From positions 1-64,000 of the forward strand of contig JARLIQ010000119.1 in NCBI GenBank assembly GCA_031291645.1: DNA of 64,000 nt, given 5' to 3'. Positions 18,510 through 27,586 of this stretch are shown piece by piece. Positions within the stretch are counted from its first letter, which is position 1. The number at the start of each line of letters is the position of its first letter. The notes beneath the pieces were generated by a model, which was not told where the DNA came from, made no database searches, and saw nothing but the letters and a program-made list of their open reading frames with translations. Position numbers and translations under genes: made by a program. The DNA comes from Caulobacteraceae bacterium. Lineage in GTDB: Bacteria > Pseudomonadota > Alphaproteobacteria > Caulobacterales > Caulobacteraceae.

Positions 18510-19463
18510 TCAGCCCAGCTTCTTCATCCGCACTTCACGCACCGTGCGGCTGGACGAGTTCATCACCAGCGAGTGGGTTTTGACGAAGACGCCTTCCTGG
18601 CGCACGCCGTCCAGCAGCGCGCCCTTGGTCACGCCGGTGGCGGCGAAGATGGCGTCGGCCCGCACGATCTCGTGCAGGCTGTACTTCTTGTCGAAATCCG
18701 ACAGGCCGAGGCGCTCGGCGCGCGCCCGCTCGTCGTTGTTGCGGAACACCAGCCGGCCCTGGAACTGGCCGCCGACGCACTTCAGCGCCGCACAGGCCAG
18801 CACCCCTTCGGGCGCGCCGCCCTGGCCGATGTAGAGATCGATGCCGGTCTCGGGCTCGCCGGTGTGGATCACCCCGGCCACGTCGCCGTCGGTGATCAGC
18901 AGGACGCGCGCGCCGACGGTGCGCAGGCCGGTGATGATCTCGGCGTGCCGCGGGCGATCGAGCACGCAGACCGTGATCTCCGAGGGCTTGACGCCCTTGG
19001 CCTTGGCCAGCGAGGCGACGTTCTCGGCCGGCGAGGCGTCGAGGTCGATGACGCCTTCCTGGTAGCCGGGCCCGCAGGCGATCTTGTCCATGTAGGTGTC
19101 GGGCGCGTTCAGCAAGGTGCCCTTGGGCGCCCAGGCCATCACGGCCAGGGCGTTGGCCATGGCCTTGGCGGTCAGGGTGGTGCCTTCGAGCGGGTCGAGG
19201 GCGATGTCGATCGCCGCGCCCTTCCCGCGCCCCACCTTCTCGCCGATGTAGAGCATCGGCGCCTCGTCGCGCTCGCCCTCGCCGATGACGATCTCGCCGG
19301 CGATGTCGAGGTCGTTCAAGGCCGTGCGCATGGCGTCGACGGCGGCCTGGTCGGCGGCCTTCTCGTCGCCGCGGCCGACCAGCTTCCAGGCGGCGACCGC
19401 GGCCGCCTCCGTGACGCGGACCGCGTCAAGCACCAGGTTGCGGTCCAGATCGGTGGAACTCAT
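18510..19463 (-). CDS. glpX: Class II fructose-1,6-bisphosphatase
   Basis: 317 aa. It hydrolyses fructose-1,6-bisphosphate for gluconeogenesis (some members also act on sedoheptulose-1,7-bisphosphate). The lithium-sensitive phosphatase metal motif DPLEGTT lies near residue 95, with IGEGERDEAPML near 65 and YIGQGGAPEGVLA near 205. Gene order hom-glpX-recJ is shared with Caulobacter in my recollection. It sits 40 bases downstream of hom and 1 base upstream of recJ. Confidence 0.95.
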   Translation of the reverse strand: MSSTDLDRNLVLDAVRVTEAAAVAAWKLVGRGDEKAADQAAVDAMRTALNDLDIAGEIVIGEGERDEAPMLYIGEKVGRGKGAAIDIALDPLEGTTLTAKAMANALAVMAWAPKGTLLNAPDTYMDKIACGPGYQEGVIDLDASPAENVASLAKAKGVKPSEITVCVLDRPRHAEIITGLRTVGARVLLITDGDVAGVIHTGEPETGIDLYIGQGGAPEGVLACAALKCVGGQFQGRLVFRNNDERARAERLGLSDFDKKYSLHEIVRADAIFAATGVTKGALLDGVRQEGVFVKTHSLVMNSSSRTVREVRMKKLG

Positions 19464-19503
19464 CGAGGGGGTCTCCTGCCCGAACTCTATTATCGGTGGA
19501 TTC

Positions 19504-20793
19504 TCAGACGGGCGCGACGCGCAGCATCTTGGGTCGGCCGAGCACCTGCGGCAATGCCGCGATGCGCTCGACCGCGTCCAAAAGCACGGCTTCGCGGGTG
19601 GCGTGGGTGGTCAGCACGATCGGCACGCCGCCGACGTCCTGGACCGGCTTCTGCAGGAAGCTGTCGATCGAGACGCCGACCTCGGCCAGGGTTTCCGACA
19701 CCGCGGCTATCGCGCCCGGCTGGTCCCTGACCATGACGCGCAGGTAGGCCTTGGTCGCCTGGTGCGCGGCGTCGAGCCCGGCCAAGGGTTTCAGCGCCGC
19801 GGCGGGCGCCTGGAAGACGGGCCGCGCCGCGCCGGTCATGACGTCGGCGATGTCGGCGGCGACGGCCGCGGCCGTGGGGCCCGCGCCGGCGCCCGGCCCC
19901 TGGATGAAGATGCGCCCGATCCGCCGCCCCTCGAGGAACAGGGCGTTGAGCGCGCCGCTGGTCTCGGCCAGCGGATGGCCGAGCGGGGCCAGGGCCGGAT
20001 GCACCCGCACCGCCACGCCCCCCTCGCCCCGGCGGGCCGAGGCCACAAGGCGGATGCGATAGCCCAGCTCCCGCGCTAGCTTGATGTCGACCAGTTCGAT
20101 CTGGTCGATGCCCTCGACCTCGGCCGCCGCGTAGTTGGGCGCCGCGCCGAAGGCCAGGGCGGCCAGGATGGTGATCTTGTGCGCGGCGTCGAAGCCGCCG
20201 ACATCCATGGTCGGATCGGCCTCGGCGTAGCCCAGCCGCTGGGCCTCGGCCAGGACGTCGGCGAACGGCCGCCCCCCCGCCTCCATCTCGGTCAGGATAT
20301 AGTTGCAGGTGCCGTTGAGGATGCCGCTGACGGCCACGACCTCCTCGCCGACCAGGGCCTCGCGCAGCATCTTCACCGCCGGCGTGCCGCCCATCACCGC
20401 CGCCTCGAACAGCAGGGGGACGCCCGCCGTCTCGGCCAGGGCGGCGAGCTCGGCGCCGTGTTCGGCGAGCAGCGCCTTGTTGGCGGTGACGACCGGCTTG
20501 CCCAGCTTCAGGGCCGCCTCGACCGCGGCCTTGGCCGGCCCGTCCGACCCGCCGATCAGCTCGACGAACAGATCGACGTTCGGCGACGAGGCCAGGGCCA
20601 CCGGATCGTCGAACCAGGCCAGGTTCGAGATGTCGAACGGCCGCGGCCGCGAGCGCGAGCGGGCCGAGACCCCGGTCACCGAGACCGTCCCGCCCGCAGG
20701 CGCGAACCCGGGATGCTCGGAGAGGAAGGTCAGGAGCCCGCCCCCGACCGTGCCCAGCCCGGCGACGCCGACGCGCCAGTTGTCCTTGGCCAT
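19504..20793 (-). CDS. hom: Homoserine dehydrogenase with C-terminal ACT domain
   Basis: 429 aa. It reduces aspartate semialdehyde to homoserine, toward threonine and methionine. The Rossmann motif GLGTVGGG is at residues 11-18, the catalytic region has GILNGTCNYIL and FADVLAEAQRLGYAEADP, and the C-terminal ACT domain begins near 345 (LRVMVRDQPGAIAAV), which usually binds threonine for feedback inhibition. The start ATG lies 9 bases after the stop of the aminotransferase gene; both belong to the amino-acid part of this operon. Confidence 0.96.
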   Translation of the reverse strand: MAKDNWRVGVAGLGTVGGGLLTFLSEHPGFAPAGGTVSVTGVSARSRSRPRPFDISNLAWFDDPVALASSPNVDLFVELIGGSDGPAKAAVEAALKLGKPVVTANKALLAEHGAELAALAETAGVPLLFEAAVMGGTPAVKMLREALVGEEVVAVSGILNGTCNYILTEMEAGGRPFADVLAEAQRLGYAEADPTMDVGGFDAAHKITILAALAFGAAPNYAAAEVEGIDQIELVDIKLARELGYRIRLVASARRGEGGVAVRVHPALAPLGHPLAETSGALNALFLEGRRIGRIFIQGPGAGAGPTAAAVAADIADVMTGAARPVFQAPAAALKPLAGLDAAHQATKAYLRVMVRDQPGAIAAVSETLAEVGVSIDSFLQKPVQDVGGVPIVLTTHATREAVLLDAVERIAALPQVLGRPKMLRVAPV

Positions 20794-20802
20794 GCTCGCC
20801 CT

Positions 20803-22029
20803 CTACCCCTCGATCTCGGCCAGTTCCTCGCGCGCCCGGCTCAGGATCTGGCCGGACTGCTGCAGGAACCGCTTCACGTTGCGCGCCGCCTGGCGGATGC
20901 GGTGTTCATTCTCCACCAGGCCGATGCGCACGTAGCCTTCGCCATATTCGCCGAAGCCGAGACCTGGCGCGACCGCAACGCCCGCCTCCTCGATGAGCAG
21001 CTTGGAGAACAGCATCGAGCCGGCCTCGCGGAAGGCTTCCGGGATCGGCGCCCAGGCGAACATCGAGGCCGGCGGCGCCGGGATCTCCCAGCCGGCGCGC
21101 TTCATCGACGCCACCAGCACGTCGCGGCGCGACTTGTAGATGCCGCGGATGTGCTCGACGCAGTCCTGCGGCCCGTTCAGCGCCGTGGCGGCGGCCACCT
21201 GGATCGGCGTGAACGCGCCGTAGTCGAGGTAGGACTTCACCCGCGCCAGGGCCGCGCACATGCGCGAATTGCCGACCACCATGCCGACCCGCCAGCCGGC
21301 CATGGCGTAGGTCTTGGACAGCGAGTTGACCTCGACCGCCACGTCCTTGGCCCCGTCGACCTGCAGGATCGACGGCGGCGGATTGTCGTCGAAATAGATC
21401 TCGGAATAGGCGACGTCGGACAGCACCAGCATGTCGTGCTTCTTCGCCAGGGCCACCACGTCCTTGTAGAAGTCCAGGTCCACCCACTGGGCGGTCGGGT
21501 TGGACGGATAGCTGACGATCAGGACGCTGGGCGGCGGCGCCGAGTGGCGGACCGCCCGGCTGATGCCCGAGAGGTACGCCTCGGGCGACAAGGCCGGCAC
21601 GTGGCGGATCACCCCGCCGGCCATGATGAAGCCGTACGCGTGGATGGGATAGGCCGGGTTCGGGCAGATGATCACGTCGCCGGGCGCGGTCAGGGCCTGG
21701 GCCAGGTTGGCGAAGCCCTCCTTGGACCCCAGGGTGACCACCACCTCGCTGTCCGGGTTCAGCTTCACCCCGAAACGGCGGTCGTAGTAGCCGGCCATGG
21801 CGCGGCGCAGGCCCGGGATGCCCTTGGAGGCGGAATAGCCGTGGGTCTTGGGCCGCTTCACGGTCTCGATCAGCTTGTCGACGATGTGGCGCGGCGTGGG
21901 CATGTCCGGATTGCCCATGCCGAAGTCGATGATGTCGACGCCCTGGGCGCGCAGGCCGGCCTTGAGGCGGTTGACCTCCTCGAACACGTAGGGCGGCAGG
22001 CGCCGTATGCGGTGGAAATCGTGGTTCAT
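20803..22029 (-). CDS. Class I/II PLP aminotransferase (LL-diaminopimelate / alanine aminotransferase type)
   Basis: 408 aa fold-type I aminotransferase. PLP-binding segments are visible: GSKEGFANL, NPAYPIHAYG, SYPSNPTAQW (substrate and phosphate contacts), the aspartate in SDVAYSEIY, and the Schiff-base lysine in SLSKTYAMAGWR. The sequence resembles those annotated as LL-diaminopimelate or alanine (AlaC) aminotransferase; the substrate is not decidable here. The ATG at 22029 is preceded by GGGAGGGG. It is the first gene of the operon with hom, glpX and recJ. Confidence 0.88.
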   Translation of the reverse strand: MNHDFHRIRRLPPYVFEEVNRLKAGLRAQGVDIIDFGMGNPDMPTPRHIVDKLIETVKRPKTHGYSASKGIPGLRRAMAGYYDRRFGVKLNPDSEVVVTLGSKEGFANLAQALTAPGDVIICPNPAYPIHAYGFIMAGGVIRHVPALSPEAYLSGISRAVRHSAPPPSVLIVSYPSNPTAQWVDLDFYKDVVALAKKHDMLVLSDVAYSEIYFDDNPPPSILQVDGAKDVAVEVNSLSKTYAMAGWRVGMVVGNSRMCAALARVKSYLDYGAFTPIQVAAATALNGPQDCVEHIRGIYKSRRDVLVASMKRAGWEIPAPPASMFAWAPIPEAFREAGSMLFSKLLIEEAGVAVAPGLGFGEYGEGYVRIGLVENEHRIRQAARNVKRFLQQSGQILSRAREELAEIEG

Positions 22030-22082
22030 GACGGTGGCCCCTCCCACGGGGCCGAGCAGAGACGTTGGCGGGCGCATGAATA

Positions 22083-22099
22083 GACGCCGCGCGGGCGTC
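22083..22099. repeat. GC-rich hairpin
   Basis: GACGCC and GGCGTC form a 6-base inverted repeat with a GCGCG loop, between the lipoprotein gene and the aminotransferase gene. There is no T-run, so a terminator for the lipoprotein gene is possible but weak. Confidence 0.35.
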
Positions 22100-22135
22100 C
22101 TTCCAGCGAGCGAGGCTTGATTTCGGCCCCCGGCG

Positions 22136-22606
22136 CTATTTCGGCGGCGGGGGCGGCGTAGCTCGCGCGCGGGCGGCGGCGGCGAAGGCCTCGGCTTGCT
22201 GGCCCGCGTCAGCCGGCGGCGAAGCCATTTCCGACGCGGGAATCTTGGCGCGCTCGGCGTCGGCCCAGGCGCCGGCCTGGCCGACGGGCAGGGTGAACGG
22301 GATGGCCGCGGCGTCAGCCTCGGACTGGCGCTTCAGCCCCCAGGCGTCCGCCACCGAATCGCGCCACGCCGTCGCCGGCCGTACGTCCTTGGGGATCGGC
22401 GGCACGTGGGAGAACTTGGGATAGGGGCCGGGCGTGCGCTCGGCCGTCGCGATGTCGGCCGCCACCGCCGAATTGGGATCGATCCGCCCGACGCTCATCG
22501 GGTTGAGCCTGCTGGCCCCGGCGCAGCCCGCCGCGCCCGCAGCCGCGCCCAGGCAGAGCGCCAGCCGGACCAGGCGTTTTCGCCACTTCGCGTACTCGCA
22601 GGCCAT
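22136..22606 (-). CDS. Putative small lipoprotein, function unknown
   Basis: 156 aa. The basic start (KWRKRLVR) is followed by a hydrophobic stretch and a lipobox-like AAG-Cys with the cysteine at residue 28, so it is probably a lipoprotein. The mature part is rich in Ala and Pro, with PGPYPKFSHVPPIPKDVRPA in the middle and a proline run at the C-terminus. It is divergent from phaC, with a 114-base spacer. I recognise no domain. It may be an envelope protein of Caulobacterales. Confidence 0.65.
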   Translation of the reverse strand: MACEYAKWRKRLVRLALCLGAAAGAAGCAGASRLNPMSVGRIDPNSAVAADIATAERTPGPYPKFSHVPPIPKDVRPATAWRDSVADAWGLKRQSEADAAAIPFTLPVGQAGAWADAERAKIPASEMASPPADAGQQAEAFAAAARARATPPPPPK

Positions 22607-22720
22607 CGAATACGATGCTCGCCATTCAAATCTCGTCCGGTCTTATGCGATGATCACGACGAACGAAAGGCCGGCCGTCTGGCAAGATCGGGCTCGCCGC
22701 GTACATGGGGAGACCGCGCC

Positions 22721-24667
22721 ATGACCAAGAAGCCCGCCGCAACGAAGACCGCGACACGAAAACCCAAGGCCAGGCCCGCCGCCGCCGGGCCGTCCACACC
22801 GTCCGAAACCGCGGCCGTCGCCCCGCCCGAAGCGCCCGATCCCGCCGCGTCCGACCCGGCACGCAGCAGCCTGGCGGCCCTCGCCGCCCTCAGCGCCGAG
22901 CAGCGCCAGACGCTGGAAAAGCTCTCGATCAACCTCGCCCGCGCCGCCCTGACGGCCCAGGGCGCGATCGCCGAGGCGGCGCTGAGGCAGGCCGACCGCC
23001 CCGCGGCCCTGTCGCCCGACCCGTTTCACGTCGCCCCCGCGCTGACCGAGGTGATGGGACGGCTGGCGGCCCAGCCGGACCGGCTGATGCGGGCCCAGGC
23101 GGACCTCTTCACCCGCTACATGGAGCTCTGGCGGGCCGCCGCCCAGCGCGCCGCCGGCGAGGCCGTCGAGGCCGTGGTCGCGCCTCTGAAGGGCGACAAG
23201 CGCTTCACCGATCCGGGCTGGAGTTCGAACCCGGTGTTCGACGTGGTCAAGCAGTCTTATCTCCTGACCGCGAACTGGCTGAACGAACTGGTGACCGAGG
23301 TCCAGGGCGTCGATCCCCTGGCCAAGCGCCGGGTCGAATTCTTCATGAAGATGCTGACCGACGCCTTCTCGCCCTCCAACTTCCTCGTCTCCAACCCGGC
23401 GGCCCTGCGCGAGGCGCTGGCCAGCGGCGGCGAAAGCCTGGTCAAGGGGATGGAGAACTTCGCGGCCGACCTCGAACGCGGGGGCGGCCAGCTTTCGATC
23501 AGCCAGACCGACTTCGCCCCGTTCAAGGTCGGCGAGAACATCGCCACCGCGCCGGGCAAGGTGGTGTTTCAGAACGAGCTGATCCAGCTGCTGCAGTACG
23601 CCCCGACGACCGAGACGGTGCGCGAGATCCCGCTGCTGTTCTTCCCGCCCTGGATCAACAAGTTCTACATCCTGGACCTGCGGCCCGAGAACTCGATGAT
23701 CCGCTGGCTGACGGACCAGGGCTTCACCGTGTTCGTGACCTCCTGGGTGAACCCCGACCAGCAGCTCGCGGCCAAGACCTTCGAGGACTACATGGTCGAC
23801 GGGGTCTATGCGGCCAGCGAGGCGGTGATGCGCCAGTGCGGGGTCAAGACGGTCAACGCCGTGGGCTACTGCATCGGCGGCACCCTGCTCTCCTGCACCC
23901 TCGCCTACATGGCCGCCAAGGGCGACAAGCGGTTCGGCTCGGCGACCTTCTTCGCCGCCCAGCAGGACTTCTCCGAGGCGGGGGACCTGCTGCTGTTCAC
24001 CGACGAGAACTGGATTTCCGACGTCGAGAAGAAGATGAACGAGGGGGGCGGCGTCCTGTCCGGCCAGTCGATGGCCGACACCTTCAACGCCCTGCGCGCC
24101 AACGACCTGATCTGGTCGTTCTTCGTCAACAACTACCTCCTGGGCAAGGAGCCGCGGCCGTTCGACCTTCTGTTCTGGAACGCCGACCAGACGCGCATGC
24201 CCAAGGCGCTGCACCTGTTCTACCTGCGTGAATTCTACCGCGACAACAAGCTGGCCAAGGGCGAACTGACGCTGGGCGGCGAGCGGCTGGACCTCTCGAA
24301 GGTCAAGATCCCGCTCTACATCCAGTCCTCGAAGGAGGACCACATCGCCCCGTACCGCTCGGTGTACCGGGGCGCAAAGCTGTTCGGCGGGCCGGTGACC
24401 TACATGATGGCCGGGTCGGGCCATATCGCCGGCGTCATCAACCATCCGGACGCCAGGAAGTACCAGTATTGGACCAACGCCGCCCTGCCCGCCTCGGTCG
24501 AGGACTGGATCGCCGGCGCGCAGGAGCACCCCGGCTCGTGGTGGCCCAACTGGGCGGCGTGGCTCGCCGAGAGGTCCGGGCCGATGACGCCGGCGCGCGA
24601 TCCCTCCAAGGGGCCGCTGAAGCCGGTCGACGACGCTCCCGGCGACTTCGTGAAGGTGCGGTCATGA
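22721..24667 (+). CDS. phaC: Class I poly(3-hydroxyalkanoate) synthase
   Basis: 648 aa. It polymerises 3-hydroxyacyl-CoA into storage polyester on granule surfaces. The lipase-like box GYCIGG gives the nucleophile Cys384, with partners Asp540 (SKEDHIAPY) and His568 (GSGHIAGV); PhaC_N begins near residue 150 with FTDPGWSSNPVFD. About 60 N-terminal residues are an Ala/Pro/Lys-rich extension not seen in short synthases. ATG at 22721 follows GGGGAGA with 7-base spacing; an open frame upstream has no ribosome-binding site. It overlaps the Sel1-repeat gene by ATGA, so the two are translationally coupled. Confidence 0.96.
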   Translation: MTKKPAATKTATRKPKARPAAAGPSTPSETAAVAPPEAPDPAASDPARSSLAALAALSAEQRQTLEKLSINLARAALTAQGAIAEAALRQADRPAALSPDPFHVAPALTEVMGRLAAQPDRLMRAQADLFTRYMELWRAAAQRAAGEAVEAVVAPLKGDKRFTDPGWSSNPVFDVVKQSYLLTANWLNELVTEVQGVDPLAKRRVEFFMKMLTDAFSPSNFLVSNPAALREALASGGESLVKGMENFAADLERGGGQLSISQTDFAPFKVGENIATAPGKVVFQNELIQLLQYAPTTETVREIPLLFFPPWINKFYILDLRPENSMIRWLTDQGFTVFVTSWVNPDQQLAAKTFEDYMVDGVYAASEAVMRQCGVKTVNAVGYCIGGTLLSCTLAYMAAKGDKRFGSATFFAAQQDFSEAGDLLLFTDENWISDVEKKMNEGGGVLSGQSMADTFNALRANDLIWSFFVNNYLLGKEPRPFDLLFWNADQTRMPKALHLFYLREFYRDNKLAKGELTLGGERLDLSKVKIPLYIQSSKEDHIAPYRSVYRGAKLFGGPVTYMMAGSGHIAGVINHPDARKYQYWTNAALPASVEDWIAGAQEHPGSWWPNWAAWLAERSGPMTPARDPSKGPLKPVDDAPGDFVKVRS

Positions 24668-25932
24668 TGACTCTGGGCCGCAGACCAGGCCTGGCGAGCC
24701 TCGCCATCGCCCTCGCGTGGGGCGGCGCGGCCCTGGCCGATCCGCCGCAGGCCGCCGATCCCGCCTCGCCCGCCAAGCCGGCCGCGACCGACCAGTTCAA
24801 GTTCGATCCCGCCTACGCCAACGGCGCTCGCGCGCCGCTCGATTTCAGCCAGGCGCCCGCCTGGTACAAGGGCGCGTCCGACGCGGTCAAGGCGCAGGCC
24901 GAGATCAACCAGGCGCACGTCTATGCGAACGGCGTGGGCCGCATTCCGGTCGACCAGGTCAAGGCCGCGGCCTGGCTGGCGCTGGCCGCCGGTCATGGCG
25001 ACCCGGGCGCGCAATACGAACTCGCCGCCCGCTACGCCATGGGCCTTGGCGTGCCCAAGGACGCGGCCCAGGCCATGTTCTGGCTGAAGAAGGCGGCCGA
25101 GCAGGGCAGCCAGATCGCCCAACATACGCTGGGCGCCGCCTACCAGGTCGGCCAGGGCGTGCCGAAGGACCCGGTCCAGTTCATCTTCTGGACCCGCAGG
25201 GCGGCCGATCAGGGCTTTGCGCCCGCCCAGGCCATGCTCGGGGCGGCCTACAGGGACGGGCTCGGCGTCGAGAAGGATCCGGTCCAGTCGGTGGCCTGGC
25301 TGCGCAAGGCCGCCGACCAGGGCGACGCCAACGCCGAGAACATGCTCGGCGCGGCCTATCAGGCCGGCGCGGGCGTGCCTCAGGACTACGCGCGGGCCGC
25401 CGGCTGGTATCAGGCCGCCGCCGACAAGAACGATGTCCGCGCCGCGATCAACCTCGGCGCCCTATACCAGACCGGACTGGGCACGCGGCCCAACCCGGCC
25501 CAGGCGCTGGCCTGGTACCGCAAGGCGGCCGACCAGGGCGCGCCCGAAGCCGAGTTCCGCATCGCCCTGATGTACATGACCGGCGCCGGGGTCGACCGCG
25601 ACCCGCAGCAGGCCGCCGCCTGGATGCGCAAGGCGGCGGACAAGGGCCTGCTGCACGCGCAAAACGCCCTGGCGCTGATGTACAGCCGCGGGACGGGTGT
25701 GCCGCGGGACGAGGCGCAGGCCTTCGCCTGGCGGCGCAAGGCCGCCGAGCAAGGGGATGCCAACGCAGCCTACATCGTCGGCCTATCCTACGCGCGGGGC
25801 CAGGGCGTCGCGCCCGATCGTGGCCAGGCCCTGGCCTGGCTGCGCAAGGCCGCGGCCCTGGGCCAGCCGAACGCCGCCAAGGCGATCCAGGCGCTTGAAG
25901 CCCGCTCGAAGCCTTCGTTCCAGGACGACTGA
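24664..25932 (+). CDS. Secreted Sel1-like repeat protein
   Basis: 422 aa. A signal peptide (residues about 1-25, cleavage after GAALA) is followed by about nine Sel1-like repeats of about 36 residues with the usual pattern AxxxxGxGVxxDxxxAxxWxxKAAxxG, for example GLGVPKDAAQAMFWLKKAAEQG. Sel1 repeats form alpha-solenoids that act as protein-protein scaffolds, in bacteria mostly in the periplasm. The ATG overlaps the stop of phaC (ATGA). The coupling suggests a link to PHA metabolism, although an exported protein cannot act on cytosolic granules directly. The next gene converges from the other strand. Confidence 0.88.
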   Translation: MMTLGRRPGLASLAIALAWGGAALADPPQAADPASPAKPAATDQFKFDPAYANGARAPLDFSQAPAWYKGASDAVKAQAEINQAHVYANGVGRIPVDQVKAAAWLALAAGHGDPGAQYELAARYAMGLGVPKDAAQAMFWLKKAAEQGSQIAQHTLGAAYQVGQGVPKDPVQFIFWTRRAADQGFAPAQAMLGAAYRDGLGVEKDPVQSVAWLRKAADQGDANAENMLGAAYQAGAGVPQDYARAAGWYQAAADKNDVRAAINLGALYQTGLGTRPNPAQALAWYRKAADQGAPEAEFRIALMYMTGAGVDRDPQQAAAWMRKAADKGLLHAQNALALMYSRGTGVPRDEAQAFAWRRKAAEQGDANAAYIVGLSYARGQGVAPDRGQALAWLRKAAALGQPNAAKAIQALEARSKPSFQDD

Positions 25933-25937
25933 CCGGT

Positions 25938-26489
25938 CTAGCCGTCAGGGTCCGTACAGGCGCCCTCGGGTGCGCCGAAGCGTTCGATCCACTCGGCCTC
26001 GAAGTCCTTGCGGAAGCGGGTGTAGTCCGGGCCGTCCGCCGTCACCATCTCGCCGCGGAAGGCGTAGGCCGGACCGGGGCGGCCGGGAATGGACGGCTTG
26101 TCGAAATAGATCTCGATCATGGGCGCATCGTCGCGGCTCTTGGGATGAGCCAGGGTGACGGTCGCCTGGGCGCACCAGTCGCTGCCTGCATCGAGCGGGT
26201 TGACGTCGTTGGCCAGCACGCACCGGCCGGCGGTCCAGACGATGGCGCGCGCGTGGGCGCCGACCAGGGCCTTCAGCCAGGCCTCAAGCGTCAGCCCGGC
26301 GTCGCAATGGACCTGGTCGTAGTCGATGGCCTTGACCGGCGTCGCGCGGGCGGCGGCTGCGAGCGCGGCCGTGGGAACGCCCTTGCGCATCGCGCCGCTC
26401 GAACGGCCGGCCGCCGCGGCGCCGACGGCCAGGGCCAGGAGGCCGGCCAGCGCGGCCGCGCCGATCCACAGGTCTGGACGCCTCATCAT
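25938..26489 (-). CDS. Exported or membrane-anchored protein of unknown function
   Basis: 183 aa. An N-terminal helix (MMRRPDLWIGAAALAGLLALAVG) is a signal anchor or signal peptide. The rest has four cysteines (near HCDAG, GRCVL, DWCAQ, ACTD), possibly paired as disulfides in the periplasm. No known domain was recognised. Two adjacent ATG codons at 26489 and 26486 follow GAGGCG. It converges on the Sel1-repeat gene. Confidence 0.6.
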   Translation of the reverse strand: MMRRPDLWIGAAALAGLLALAVGAAAAGRSSGAMRKGVPTAALAAAARATPVKAIDYDQVHCDAGLTLEAWLKALVGAHARAIVWTAGRCVLANDVNPLDAGSDWCAQATVTLAHPKSRDDAPMIEIYFDKPSIPGRPGPAYAFRGEMVTADGPDYTRFRKDFEAEWIERFGAPEGACTDPDG

Positions 26490-26569
26490 CGCCTCAGAAT
26501 TCCCGTCCCGCCTTGCGCCACGACGCTCCCGTCCGCATCTGGGCTGGAGTTCGTCCCGAGAGGTTCCCC

Positions 26570-27586
26570 ATGCGCGCCGTCGGCTATCGCACATCCCTGC
26601 CCATCGACGATCCCCAGGCGTTGATCGATGTCAACCTGCCCCGCCCCCGCGCGGAGGGCCGCGACCTGCTGGTCGAGGTCCGGGCGATCTCGGTCAATCC
26701 CGTCGACACCAAGGTGCGCCGTCGCGGCGGCCCGGCGCCGGGCGAGGACGTCAAGGTGCTGGGCTGGGACGTGGCCGGCGTCGTGGTCGAGGCCGGGCCG
26801 GATGCGCGGCTGTTCAAGCCGGGCGACGCAGTCTGGTACGCCGGCGCGATCAACCGGCCGGGCGCCAACGCCGAATTCCACCTGGTCGACGAGCGGATCG
26901 TCGGCCGCAAGCCCGCCAGCCTGGACTTCCCGGCCGCCGCGGCCCTGCCGCTGACCACCATCACCGCCTGGGAGGCGCTGTTCGACCGGCTGGAGGTCCG
27001 CCGGCCGGTTCCGGGCGCGGCGGCGGCGGTGCTGATCATCGGCGGCGCCGGCGGGGTCGGCTCGATCACCATCCAACTCGCCCACACCCTGACCGACCTG
27101 ACGGTGATCGCCACCGCCTCGCGGCCGCAGACCCGCGACTGGTGCCTGGAACTGGGCGCCGACCATGTGCTGGACCACTCGGCCGGCCTGGCCGATCAGG
27201 TCGCGGCCCTGGGCCTGGGCGCGCCGGGCCACGTCTTTTCAACCACCCACACCGACAGCCACCTGCCCGAGATCGTCAAGCTAGTCGCGCCTCAGGGCAA
27301 GGTCGCCCTGATCGACGATCCGGCCAGCCTCGACGCCAACAGCCTGAAGGGAAAGAGCCTGTCGCTGCACTGGGAGGCGATGTTCGCCCGATCGCTGTTC
27401 CAGACCGCCGACATGGAGGCCCAGCACGCCCTGCTGGACCAAGTCGCGGACATGGTCGACGAGGGTCGCATCCGCACGACCCTGACCGAGGTCTTCGGAA
27501 CCATCAACGCCGCCAACCTCCGCCGCGCCCACGCCCAGATCGAGAGCGGCACGACGCGCGGGAAGATCGTCCTCGCGGGCTTCTGA
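26570..27586 (+). CDS. Medium-chain zinc-type alcohol dehydrogenase / quinone oxidoreductase family
   Basis: 338 aa MDR-superfamily protein. N-terminal GroES-like domain (SVNPVDTKVRRR, GWDVAGVVVEAG) then a Rossmann fold with IIGGAGGVGSITIQLA. It lacks the catalytic zinc Cys/His set of true alcohol dehydrogenases; this resembles the zinc-binding ADH family that reduces quinones or enones with NADPH. The start at 26570 is preceded by GAGAGG. It is divergent from the exported protein gene. Confidence 0.87.
   Translation: MRAVGYRTSLPIDDPQALIDVNLPRPRAEGRDLLVEVRAISVNPVDTKVRRRGGPAPGEDVKVLGWDVAGVVVEAGPDARLFKPGDAVWYAGAINRPGANAEFHLVDERIVGRKPASLDFPAAAALPLTTITAWEALFDRLEVRRPVPGAAAAVLIIGGAGGVGSITIQLAHTLTDLTVIATASRPQTRDWCLELGADHVLDHSAGLADQVAALGLGAPGHVFSTTHTDSHLPEIVKLVAPQGKVALIDDPASLDANSLKGKSLSLHWEAMFARSLFQTADMEAQHALLDQVADMVDEGRIRTTLTEVFGTINAANLRRAHAQIESGTTRGKIVLAGF

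Noticed and set aside
16682..18583. A 633-codon open frame antisense to recJ
   Set aside because: A GC-driven shadow of recJ; composition is Arg/Gly/Ala/Asp-rich with no motif.
20179..22083. A 634-codon open frame antisense to hom and the aminotransferase
   Set aside because: It crosses two well-supported genes and has no ribosome-binding site or domain.
22196..22720. In-frame N-terminal extension of PhaC overlapping the lipoprotein gene
   Set aside because: No ribosome-binding site and non-PhaC sequence; the ATG at 22721 is preceded by GGGGAGA.
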